A DNA stretch of 39,366 nt from Candidatus Poribacteria bacterium (GTDB lineage Bacteria > Poribacteria > WGA-4E > WGA-3G): contig VXPE01000022.1 in NCBI GenBank assembly GCA_009839745.1, forward strand, positions 1 through 39,366, given 5' to 3'. This document shows positions 25,588-32,261 of the stretch, in pieces. The notes under the pieces were generated by a model. It did not search any database. It was not told the DNA's origin and saw nothing but the letters and a program-made list of their open reading frames with translations. Made by a program: the position numbers and the translations under genes. Numbering within the stretch: position 1 is the first letter of the stretch; each line of letters starts with the position of its first letter.

Positions 25588-25616
25588 TTGCAGTTTTAGA
25601 TAAAATATGTTAAAAT
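25588..25616 (+). promoter_or_regulatory. Candidate pspA promoter (TTGCAG-17-TAAAAT)
   Basis: TTGCAG at 25588-25593 and TAAAAT at 25611-25616 are 17 nt apart and lie 118 nt before pspA. No sigma-54 type GG/GC pair, as used by the enterobacterial psp operon, was noticed. Confidence 0.45.
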
Positions 25617-25733
25617 ACGGTAATATGGGTATCTAAACGCGGTGTAAAGCCGTCAGAGGACACTTGTATAACCCGCAAATCTAATATAGGAAGACCGCTC
25701 TTTTAATGCGCACGCTCAACAGGAGAAATAACA

Positions 25734-26570
25734 ATGGCAAATGGATTCACACGATTTTTTAAGGGTATCTGGTACACATTGTCAGGAAAGGCACACGAAT
25801 CCGCAGATAGGATGATGGAAAACCCCGAAGCCGTTAGAGGGGCTTACGAGGACATTATCAACGACAAAAAAGGGAATATCCAACGCTATAAGCAGGCGAT
25901 CGGTCAACTTATCGCACTCGTTGAACAGAAAAGATCTACGGTTAAAAGCCTTACCGAAGAAGTGGAGCGACTCGAAGAACTCAAATCCGGAGCGATCGCC
26001 AAGGCACAGCAGACTGCTGCCCAATTACAAGGCGAAGGACTCTCACAGGAAGAAATCAAGGTGCATGGTGAATACACGCGATGCGTCACTGCCTATCAAG
26101 ACTTCAATTCCAACTTGGTGGAGAAAACAGGTCGGATCACGGAACTTGAAAATGAGATTGAAAGTGCGCAAGCCGATATTGAGTCCCACAAACTTCAGAT
26201 TACCAGTCTACATCGCGATTTAGATAAGATTAAATCCGAGCAGTCTGAGGCAGTTGCGGATCTGATTACTGCACGGGAGCAAGAGGAAATCGCCGATATG
26301 CTCTCCGGTATCAGCATGGACGGCACCTCCGCTGAATTGACCCGCATGCGCGAAATACGTGAGAAAGCGAAAGCGCGTTCAACAGTCGCACAGGAATTGG
26401 CTGGCACCGATTCAAAAAGCGAAGAGGAAGAATTCCTCACTGCCGCGCGTTCCTCTGCTACCAATGATGAATTCGATGCCTTAATCTTCGGAGCCCAGCA
26501 AACCGATGCAAAGACAGAGACGGAGACTCCCAAAAAGACAACCGATTCCGACTCCGAATTGCCGGTATAA
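25734..26570 (+). CDS. pspA: PspA/IM30 (Vipp1) family membrane-stress protein
   Basis: A 278-residue, almost wholly helical coiled-coil protein. The opening MANGFTRFFKGIWYTLSGKAHESADRMMENPE fits the PspA N-terminal amphipathic helix followed by the first hairpin. Long heptad regions run from about 30 to 200. An acidic, low-complexity tail (SEEEEF, then TETETPKKTTDSDSELPV) extends beyond the usual 220 or so residues. PspA/Vipp1 proteins assemble into ESCRT-III-like rods that bind and protect the inner membrane. AGGAG lies 8 nt before the ATG. An AAA+ ATPase gene follows 66 nt later, probably in the same transcript. Confidence 0.9.
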   Translation: MANGFTRFFKGIWYTLSGKAHESADRMMENPEAVRGAYEDIINDKKGNIQRYKQAIGQLIALVEQKRSTVKSLTEEVERLEELKSGAIAKAQQTAAQLQGEGLSQEEIKVHGEYTRCVTAYQDFNSNLVEKTGRITELENEIESAQADIESHKLQITSLHRDLDKIKSEQSEAVADLITAREQEEIADMLSGISMDGTSAELTRMREIREKAKARSTVAQELAGTDSKSEEEEFLTAARSSATNDEFDALIFGAQQTDAKTETETPKKTTDSDSELPV

Positions 26571-26636
26571 CGCGCCACAAAAACGCAGCATCTCACGCGC
26601 AGTTGCGTCACCTCGAACAGAAAGGGGCGGTGAGCC

Positions 26637-28496
26637 ATAGCCGTTAAAAGTCCAACCTATACATTCCTGAAAGAAGCCGGACTGCTCATCAATTCGGGGA
26701 CCTCTCGTAGTCTCGTCCTATCTGGAAATATTCACGACCTCTTCTTCGTCCGAGACGGAGATGCTACGGATTATGTTCCACTCGTCCCCTTCCTGACCCG
26801 CAGCTGGGACATTCCAGGGTTCATCCTAATCGTTTACGAACTCAATGGACCCATCCGATTTTCGAAAGCGGCTGAACGTGAAAAGGTTAAACGTGCGTTC
26901 AATCTATGGCGCGGCGCAACGGAGGCAAATCTTGACATCAATGCCAGCACGGGTGTCCCCCGCCCGATACAAGCAGCCGTTGAACGCACCACGCCTACCG
27001 AAGCCGATGATCCCGCAGATACCTCCTTTACGCAGTACATGAACGATGCCATCGGTAGTCCGACATTGGCACTTGAACTCCTACGGCAGTTCTGCCTGCT
27101 CTCCCGCACCACGAACGCGCACGGTGAAAAACTACTACAGGAAAAATTGATAATCCTGATAGAAGCAACCGACATGTTGCTACCGGAAGGCGAAATCCGG
27201 AGTTTGTCGCTACAGGACAGGCACCGGGTCAGTATCGTTCAAGATTGGATATCAGATTCCAATTTCATGGAAGGGAACGATACCGTCATCTTCATTGCGG
27301 AATCAGCAAGCCTCCTGAACTCTCGGATCACAAGGCTGCCACAGGTTATCCCCCTCGAAATACCAGCACCCGGGATGGTAGAACGCCAACATTTTATCTC
27401 ATGGTTTAACAATACACCGAAGTTAGTGGAAAAACCGCTAAACCTTTGGGGGACACAAGCCCAATTGGCGATGCTCACAGCCGGTTTATCCCTCCAAGCC
27501 CTGCGACAGATGCTCCTTTCGGCGCGCTACTCGGGTGAGAAATTACAACCTGAAGCTGTTATCGACAAAGTTTCCGAATTCATCCAAGCACAGTTAGGCG
27601 ATGATGTCGTAGAGTTCAAAAAACCTGCGCACAGTCTCCAAGACATCGTTGGCAACAAAAAATTAGTGGATTTCCTGAAGACCCAATTGATTCCGCGTAT
27701 CACTTCAACCGGTCCTGATGCGATCCCCGGCATGAGCGTCTGCGGTCCCATCGGTAGCGGAAAAACGTTCATTTTCGAGGGGCTCGCCGGTGAACTCGAC
27801 ATCCCTGTGCTCGTCCTCAAGAACATTCGGAGTATGTGGTTCGGACAGACAGACGTTATCTTTGAACGACTCCAACGCTTGCTGATGGCACTTGTGAAGG
27901 TACTCATCTTCGTTGATGAAGCGGACACCCAATTCGGCAGTGTCGGGACGGATGCCCATAGCACAGAACGGCGTTTGACAGGAAAGATACAGGCGATGAT
28001 GTCAGACCCGAAACTCCGCGGCAACATCACGTGGCTGCTGATGACCGCTCGGATTTATCAACTCTCACCCGACCTACGGCGAGAGGGCAGAGTCGGTGAT
28101 ATGGTAATCCCAGTCCTCGACCCAAAGGGTGAAGACCGCGAAGCGTTCCTCCGCTGGACGCTTGCCAAAGTCATTGCCGGTCCCCTGCCTGAAGATGCAA
28201 TCGAACGACTTGTGCAACTGACAGAAGACTATTCCGCGGCGAGTTTCGCATCGCTACGTTCCGATTTGGAAGCCGCCAGTCTCATCAAGCAAGGCAAATT
28301 GACACTCGATGAAATCATCACTGTCGCGGAAGATCGCATCCTACCGAACATCGGTCCGATTCGACACTACCAAACCTTGCAAGCTCTCGTCAACTGCACC
28401 CGAAAATCGCTACTCCCGGGAGACTACTCTCCTGAGATTCGGGAGTCATGGGTAAAACAAATTGCTCAACTAGAAGCCATCGGAATTAGCAGATAG
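26637..28496 (+). CDS. AAA+ ATPase paired with PspA (Vps4-like role suggested); apparent AUA start
   Basis: The active AAA+ module has Walker A GPIGSGKT (370-377 counting from 26637), Walker B LIFVDEAD (423-430), sensor-1 LLMTAR, and paired arginines in DLRREGR. Upstream is a degenerate ATPase-like module without a P-loop, including LVLSGNIHDLFFV and later VIFIAESASLL. The first ATG in frame is at 27039, but 134 sensible codons precede it (SRSLVLSGNIHDLFF, PGFILIVYELNGPIRF), bounded by a TGA at 26631. This stretch has no ATG, GTG or TTG. The best start is ATA at 26637, with AAAGGGG and GGTGAG before it. Next to PspA, the pair resembles ESCRT-III with its disassembly ATPase (inference). Confidence 0.83.
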   Translation: MAVKSPTYTFLKEAGLLINSGTSRSLVLSGNIHDLFFVRDGDATDYVPLVPFLTRSWDIPGFILIVYELNGPIRFSKAAEREKVKRAFNLWRGATEANLDINASTGVPRPIQAAVERTTPTEADDPADTSFTQYMNDAIGSPTLALELLRQFCLLSRTTNAHGEKLLQEKLIILIEATDMLLPEGEIRSLSLQDRHRVSIVQDWISDSNFMEGNDTVIFIAESASLLNSRITRLPQVIPLEIPAPGMVERQHFISWFNNTPKLVEKPLNLWGTQAQLAMLTAGLSLQALRQMLLSARYSGEKLQPEAVIDKVSEFIQAQLGDDVVEFKKPAHSLQDIVGNKKLVDFLKTQLIPRITSTGPDAIPGMSVCGPIGSGKTFIFEGLAGELDIPVLVLKNIRSMWFGQTDVIFERLQRLLMALVKVLIFVDEADTQFGSVGTDAHSTERRLTGKIQAMMSDPKLRGNITWLLMTARIYQLSPDLRREGRVGDMVIPVLDPKGEDREAFLRWTLAKVIAGPLPEDAIERLVQLTEDYSAASFASLRSDLEAASLIKQGKLTLDEIITVAEDRILPNIGPIRHYQTLQALVNCTRKSLLPGDYSPEIRESWVKQIAQLEAIGISR

Positions 28497-28512
28497 TAGA
28501 GAAAATTATGCA

Positions 28513-28542
28513 TTAGCACACAATCCAATTTTGTGTTATACT
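28513..28542 (+). promoter_or_regulatory. Promoter TTAGCA-18-TATACT with inverted repeat between the hexamers
   Basis: TTAGCA is at 28513-28518 and TATACT at 28537-28542. ACACAA (28518-28523) and TTGTGT (28531-28536) form an inverted repeat within the spacer, the typical place for a repressor operator. Confidence 0.5.
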
Positions 28543-28593
28543 GCATAGCGCCCCACGAAGTATTCCACATAATATTTTACAAGGAGCATTATC

Positions 28594-28776
28594 ATGTCAT
28601 ATTCTGATGACACCTCCAGCGAAGAAAGAATTACAGCCTTCCGCGAGAAACAACCTACCTGCCGTGCCGGTTATATCAACACTGGTGTGTACCTCTTCAC
28701 GGCTTGCTCATATTCACCAACTACGTCCGCTAAGGCATGGTTTTCCAGGGGGAGAGGTCGGTGGGCTTCGTGGTGA
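28594..28776 (+). CDS. Small hypothetical protein (60 residues)
   Basis: I do not recognise this protein. It begins MSYSDDTSSEERITAF and ends WFSRGRGRWASW; there is no transmembrane segment and two cysteines. Support for expression is good for so short an ORF: AAGGAG at 28581-28586 lies 7 nt before the ATG, and a promoter with an operator-like inverted repeat lies 50 nt upstream. It sits between the AAA+ gene and a toxin-antitoxin pair. It may be a truncated remnant of a larger gene, since the basic, tryptophan-rich end looks like out-of-frame sequence. Confidence 0.4.
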   Translation: MSYSDDTSSEERITAFREKQPTCRAGYINTGVYLFTACSYSPTTSAKAWFSRGRGRWASW

Positions 28777-28785
28777 TTGAGATTC

Positions 28786-28814
28786 TTGACATATTATATC
28801 CATTTGGTTATAAT
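28786..28814 (+). promoter_or_regulatory. Perfect consensus promoter TTGACA-17-TATAAT of the toxin-antitoxin operon
   Basis: TTGACA (28786-28791), 17-nt spacer, TATAAT (28809-28814). The toxin ATG is at 28820, five nt after the -10 box, so transcription would start on or next to the A of the ATG and give a leaderless message. An operator would have to overlap this promoter. Confidence 0.8.
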
Positions 28815-28819
28815 ACATT

Positions 28820-29194
28820 ATGGATCACGAAAGGCTGAACTTAAGAGACGCTATATGGGTCGGGGATTCTAAGGCAAAGCTGAAGGACTTTCCGCAGTCC
28901 GTTCAAAAGGATATAGGGGACGCTTTGTTTATTGCACAGGCGGGAAGTATGTCTCCGGCGGCTAAACCCTTCAAGGGCGTTGGCTCAGGGGTTTTTGAGA
29001 TACGAGCGGATTCTAGGACGGACACTTATCGTGCCGTGTATGCGGTGAAAATTGGAGAGAGGGTTTATGTGCTGCATTGTTTTCAGAAAAAATCAAGGCG
29101 CGGAATTAAGACCTCCAAGAAAGACGTAGACCTTATCAAGAGACGCCTCAGAATGGCGCAGGAACTGGAGAAGAATTATGAGCAAGAAGATTGA
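28820..29194 (+). CDS. Type II toxin, RelE/HigB (Gp49-like) family
   Basis: A 124-residue basic protein with the HigB/Gp49-like pattern: IWVGDSKAKLKDFPQSVQKDIGDALFIAQ, then KPFKGVGSGVFEIRAD, then YRAVYAVKIGERVYVLHCFQKKSRRGIKT and a C-terminal helix. These toxins are ribosome-dependent mRNA interferases related to RelE. The toxin precedes its antitoxin, as in higBA loci, and overlaps it by 17 nt, implying coupled translation. A perfect sigma-70 consensus lies so close that the message should be leaderless, and no Shine-Dalgarno is present. No active-site claims are made beyond family resemblance. Confidence 0.88.
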   Translation: MDHERLNLRDAIWVGDSKAKLKDFPQSVQKDIGDALFIAQAGSMSPAAKPFKGVGSGVFEIRADSRTDTYRAVYAVKIGERVYVLHCFQKKSRRGIKTSKKDVDLIKRRLRMAQELEKNYEQED

Positions 29195-29501
29195 ATGTGA
29201 AAAGAGTTCAGGCAACGTGTTTAAGGATCTAGACTTGCCGGATGCCGACGAACTGTTTCTTAAAGCGAAACTTGGGTTTGAAGTGTTTCAGATTATAGAA
29301 GGTCGTCAGCTCACCCAAGCGGAAGCGGCGAAGATTCTCGGAGTGAAGCAGCCTGAAATCTCACGACTCAAAAAAGGAAAGTTTAATCATTATAGCGTTG
29401 AACGGCTGTTGACGTTTCTGAATCGATTGAACCGCGATATTGAGATTCGCATTACTTCCTCAGGATACAGAGAGGGACAACAGCGGGTTATTACGGTTTA
29501 G
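29178..29501 (+). CDS. XRE-family antitoxin (HigA-like)
   Basis: A 107-residue protein with a helix-turn-helix: GRQLTQAEAAKILGVKQPEISRLKKGKFNHYSVERLLTFLNRL is the XRE/HTH pattern of HigA-type antitoxins. It should bind the toxin through one surface and repress the operon through the HTH. ATG 29178 lies within the toxin's last codons, with GGAGAAG upstream serving as ribosome site. The operator has not been located. The likely target is the promoter at 28786-28814. Confidence 0.88.
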   Translation: MSKKIECEKSSGNVFKDLDLPDADELFLKAKLGFEVFQIIEGRQLTQAEAAKILGVKQPEISRLKKGKFNHYSVERLLTFLNRLNRDIEIRITSSGYREGQQRVITV

Positions 29502-29681
29502 TTCAAGGCACAACTCACCCTGTCGCATCAACGTGAAAACGCGCTCATCGACGAGCGATCCAAACTCCTCGCCCTGTTATCCGCAGAGAAAGCCGAAAAA
29601 GCACGCTCGCCTGCCGCCAGCAGACGAAAAGTTCCGGAAATCTCCAAACTGGCTGCTCCGGCTCGTCGGTGCGCGATAGTG
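29502..29681 (+). pseudogene. Degenerate coiled-coil gene remnant after the antitoxin
   Basis: Directly after the antitoxin TAG, the same frame reads on as LTLSHQRENALIDERSKLL and ALLSAEKAEKA, an amphipathic helix typical of real coding sequence. One frame over, it continues as FRKSPNWLLRLVGAR and a stop at 29677-29679. Many mobile-element-associated DNA-binding proteins end in such a coiled coil followed by W-x-R-L-x-G. I read this as a frameshifted C-terminal remnant. It has no start or Shine-Dalgarno. The remaining 150 nt to 29830 show nothing I can support. Confidence 0.4.
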
Positions 29682-29830
29682 TTGCCGAATCCGAAAAGTG
29701 GAAACCCTGGTTGCAAACCGTGAAGAAACACCTCAGCAAAAGCCCTACCGGGCCTGGGGAAAACATCAAATTACCGAAATATTTTATTAATTTTCATCCA
29801 ATCCCGCTAACAAAAAACAAAACGTCTCGC

Positions 29831-30973
29831 TTAGAGATCGATAACCGCTCCAGTCGCTGCCGAACGATACCCGGCACAGATAATTTCTACGGAATGTGCC
29901 GCAAATTCGGCGTTCATTTCGCTCTCTACCCCCTTTTCAATACAATCGACAAAGGCACCGAATTCACGGGCGCTGTCGTCATGACTCCCGATGTCTATCC
30001 ACTGTTGCTTCGGCGGCGTTCCAAGCTCCGCCTGCGTGCTGCTCCACATCCCCATCGGATCGAGCGGATGCGGTGAAGGGGGTTCAAACGCCGATTCAGC
30101 CGCAAATACCTCCAAACGATTCGCTGACGCATCAAAGGTCAGACTCCCTTGGGTGCCGACGAGATGCACCTTTCGCACACCACCTTGTGCATGACTCTGC
30201 CACCCGTAACGTCCACCGGCGATCGTGGCTGTGATCCCATCTTCCAACGTTAGGAGCAAAGCACCGAAGTCCTCAACATCGCAGCCGAGATGCTCCTTAA
30301 AGAAATAGTTCGCCGTTCCCCCGAACACACGCTGTACCCGCTTCTGTGTCAACCAATTCACCATAGACACCGCATAGACACCGACATCGAACATTTCAGG
30401 TTTCGCTTCAACGAAACTGTAGCGCTCACGTTCGGATTTTTCGACCCTTTTTTGTCCGACAGGCGCGCTACCGGGATGTCCCTTGGAGAACAGGACATCA
30501 CAATGAACCGCCTGAAGTTCGCCGATACTTCCACTTGTCAACGCCTGCTGGACAGTGCGTGCCCAGGCACTGTGAATGTTGCTGAACATCTGGCTTCGCA
30601 CGCCGCTCTTCGCAACCGCCGCAACGATCTTCTCCGCATCTTCTGGTGTGAACGCCATCGGCTTATCGAGATAGACATGCTTTCCCGCTTCGGCACATTT
30701 CGCCCCTATACGCCCGCGACGTTCTACGTCTGTACAGAGACTTACGATATGCACATCCTCGCGTGCGAGTGCGGCATCGAGGTCTATGAACGGCAAATCC
30801 AAAGATTCAGCGAGCGAACGTGCTAACCGAATCCGTTCTGAGGGTGCATCCGGTTCATCGGCGAAAGCGACCAACCGACAGCGTGCGTCCTGTGCAAAAC
30901 TCGATGCGTAATTCTCTTGATGTGTACGATTTCCACCGAGTAGGAGAACCCCATATTTTCCATTCTCTTGCAT
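29831..30973 (-). CDS. Gfo/Idh/MocA-family oxidoreductase
   Basis: A 380-residue NAD(P)-dependent sugar or polyol dehydrogenase-like protein. The N-terminal Rossmann domain starts YGVLLLGGNRTHQENYASSF, in which the usual GxGxxG is reduced to LGGNRTH. The family's catalytic lysine motif is D-K-P at 103-105 in GKHVYLDKPMAFTPEDAEKI. The C-terminal beta-sheet domain includes GLLL-type segments such as DFGALLLTLEDGITATIAGGRYGW. Substrate unknown. The upstream gene on the same strand ends 2 nt before it, so they form an operon. TTGGAGG precedes the ATG. The degenerate nucleotide loop could weaken cofactor binding. Confidence 0.88.
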   Translation of the reverse strand: MQENGKYGVLLLGGNRTHQENYASSFAQDARCRLVAFADEPDAPSERIRLARSLAESLDLPFIDLDAALAREDVHIVSLCTDVERRGRIGAKCAEAGKHVYLDKPMAFTPEDAEKIVAAVAKSGVRSQMFSNIHSAWARTVQQALTSGSIGELQAVHCDVLFSKGHPGSAPVGQKRVEKSERERYSFVEAKPEMFDVGVYAVSMVNWLTQKRVQRVFGGTANYFFKEHLGCDVEDFGALLLTLEDGITATIAGGRYGWQSHAQGGVRKVHLVGTQGSLTFDASANRLEVFAAESAFEPPSPHPLDPMGMWSSTQAELGTPPKQQWIDIGSHDDSAREFGAFVDCIEKGVESEMNAEFAAHSVEIICAGYRSAATGAVIDL

Positions 30974-30975
30974 GT

Positions 30976-31419
30976 TTAAGCCTCCAAGGTAATAGGTTGA
31001 CCGCTCTCAAGCGATTGCGCGATAGCCGCTGTCAATTCACCCGTGGCACCCAATTGTGGGGATGTAGCGTTCAGGTAGTGCCGACCCACCGGCGTTTCGT
31101 GATAGATAACACCTTTATTACCGACCAACATGATGTCAATCGCTGTCTCGACTTCGACCCGATTGACACTCAATAGTGCCATCTGTCCTCCCGCATAGTG
31201 GAGCATTACCGTGACCTGTGTTGCGCCTGCATCTCCTTGCACATAGACCCGCACTGGCGATGAGGGCATCCATCCATTCGCGAGTGCTGCCATCTCTGAC
31301 ACCGGTGATAGCAAATTCGAGGCATCACCCCCCACATGCAGGACGCACCGCAGGAACACTGGACTCCCAATCCGTTCTTTCTCAATTACAGATTGAACAG
31401 ATGTTTTAAGCAATTCCAT
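30976..31419 (-). CDS. Stand-alone Gfo/Idh/MocA C-terminal-domain-like protein
   Basis: A 147-residue protein without a Rossmann domain. Its sequence (SPVFLRCVLHVGGDASNLL, VTVMLHYAGGQMALLSVNR, IDIMLVGNKGVIYHETPVG, and a final AAIAQSLESGQPITLEA) follows the beta-sheet and last-helix pattern of the C-terminal half of Gfo/Idh/MocA dehydrogenases. It is co-transcribed with, and lies 2 nt upstream of, a complete family member. It could be a partner subunit or the surviving half of a broken gene. AAAGGAG before ATG 31419 favours an expressed gene. Confidence 0.65.
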   Translation of the reverse strand: MELLKTSVQSVIEKERIGSPVFLRCVLHVGGDASNLLSPVSEMAALANGWMPSSPVRVYVQGDAGATQVTVMLHYAGGQMALLSVNRVEVETAIDIMLVGNKGVIYHETPVGRHYLNATSPQLGATGELTAAIAQSLESGQPITLEA

Positions 31420-31469
31420 ATCTTCTCCTTTCCAAAGTTTGTAGGTTTTCCCATACTGCGAAACAGGAA

Positions 31470-31557
31470 GCCTGCAACATCGGCGCAGGCGACTCCAGAG
31501 GAAGGCACTTCTCGCACGAAATCACGTTTATTCCGCCGCAAGGTAAGTTAAAAAATA
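31470..31557 (+). repeat. Family 1 intergenic element, copy F
   Basis: The hairpin GCCTGC / GCAGGC around AACATCGGC (31470-31490) is perfect. The right end CCGCAAGGTAAGTTAAAAAA is followed by ATATTG rather than a usable ATG. Here the element borders a promoter, not a start codon. Confidence 0.8.
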
Positions 31558-31587
31558 TTGACGAATCTACTTACATTATGCTATATT
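31558..31587 (+). promoter_or_regulatory. Candidate rhodanese promoter (TTGACG-18-TATATT)
   Basis: TTGACG at 31558-31563 and TATATT at 31582-31587, immediately after a family 1 element and 115 nt before the rhodanese ATG. Confidence 0.5.
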
Positions 31588-31701
31588 TTGTCAAACCCGT
31601 TTTGGCTTACACTTTATGAGTATGGGCTTGCAAGCTGCGCCCTACACTGCCAAAATTCTCTCAAGTTCAATCAGCAGTTTTCAACCCTTATGGAGGAAAC
31701 A

Positions 31702-32067
31702 ATGCCACTAAAAACCCTTAAACAACTCGTTGCTGAAGCGAAAGCGAATGTCGGACACATTTCACCCGACGAACTTACGGACGCAAAACAATCGGTTGTC
31801 CTGATAGATGTGCGTGACGAACCCGACTACGATGAAGAACATCTACCGGAGGCGGTTTCTCTACCTCGCGGCTACCTTGAACTCGATATCGATGAGATCG
31901 CCCCTGAGGCAGACACACATATCATTACGTATTGCGGCGGTGGGACCCGTGCTACGCTCTCTGCACACACCTTAAAAAACATGGGTTATGAAAACGTATC
32001 CGTGCTAACGGGTGGATTCCGTGGTTGGAAAGCCGAAGGACTCCCCACCGAAGCATCCGACGAATAA
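31702..32067 (+). CDS. Single-domain rhodanese-like sulfurtransferase
   Basis: A 121-residue cytoplasmic protein with one rhodanese domain: VVLIDVRDEPDYDEEHLPEAVSLP, then the active-site loop from C78 in TYCGGGTRA, and the ending LTGGFRGWKAEGLPTE. The catalytic cysteine is present, so it can carry a persulfide. I chose ATG 31702 because GGAGG lies 5 nt upstream; an in-frame TTG at 31558 would add an unlikely 48-residue leader that overlaps the promoter. No partner gene identifies its sulfur acceptor. Confidence 0.92.
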   Translation: MPLKTLKQLVAEAKANVGHISPDELTDAKQSVVLIDVRDEPDYDEEHLPEAVSLPRGYLELDIDEIAPEADTHIITYCGGGTRATLSAHTLKNMGYENVSVLTGGFRGWKAEGLPTEASDE

Positions 32068-32132
32068 GTGTCCCTAATGCATGTAGATTAGCATAGCTGA
32101 CAGACATTGTCAACATTTTAGGTCTTCAGCAG

Positions 32133-32153
32133 ATTTTTAATTATACCTTGCGA
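32133..32153 (-). repeat. Family 1 element, right end (inverted) downstream of the rhodanese gene
   Basis: On the minus strand TCGCAAGGTATAATTAAAAA matches the family right end with one change in the core. To its left (32154-32225) the hairpin is not recognisable. The remainder of the gap to 32261 contains the palindrome CCAAGCTTGG at 32213-32222. Confidence 0.5.
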
Positions 32154-32261
32154 GGGACAACACTGTTTCAGAGTTTGACGCGCCTTTTTAAGAGTCGCTT
32201 TCCACTCCGTTCCAAGCTTGGTTTTTGATGTTATGCTTTATAGACACCAAGGGAGAAAATT

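Noticed and set aside
26631-26639. In-frame TGA before the AAA+ ATPase considered as selenocysteine codon
   Set aside because: The codons before the TGA are not protein-like and run into the gap after pspA. No start or SECIS-like hairpin is seen just after it.
29831-31419. Plus-strand frames of up to 178 codons opposite the Gfo/Idh/MocA gene
   Set aside because: They are rich in Arg, His, Cys and Ser, as expected of antisense shadows, and have no ribosome sites.
31558-31701. 48-residue N-terminal extension of the rhodanese from TTG 31558
   Set aside because: It overlaps a good promoter. ATG 31702 has GGAGG at proper distance and gives a normal single-domain protein.
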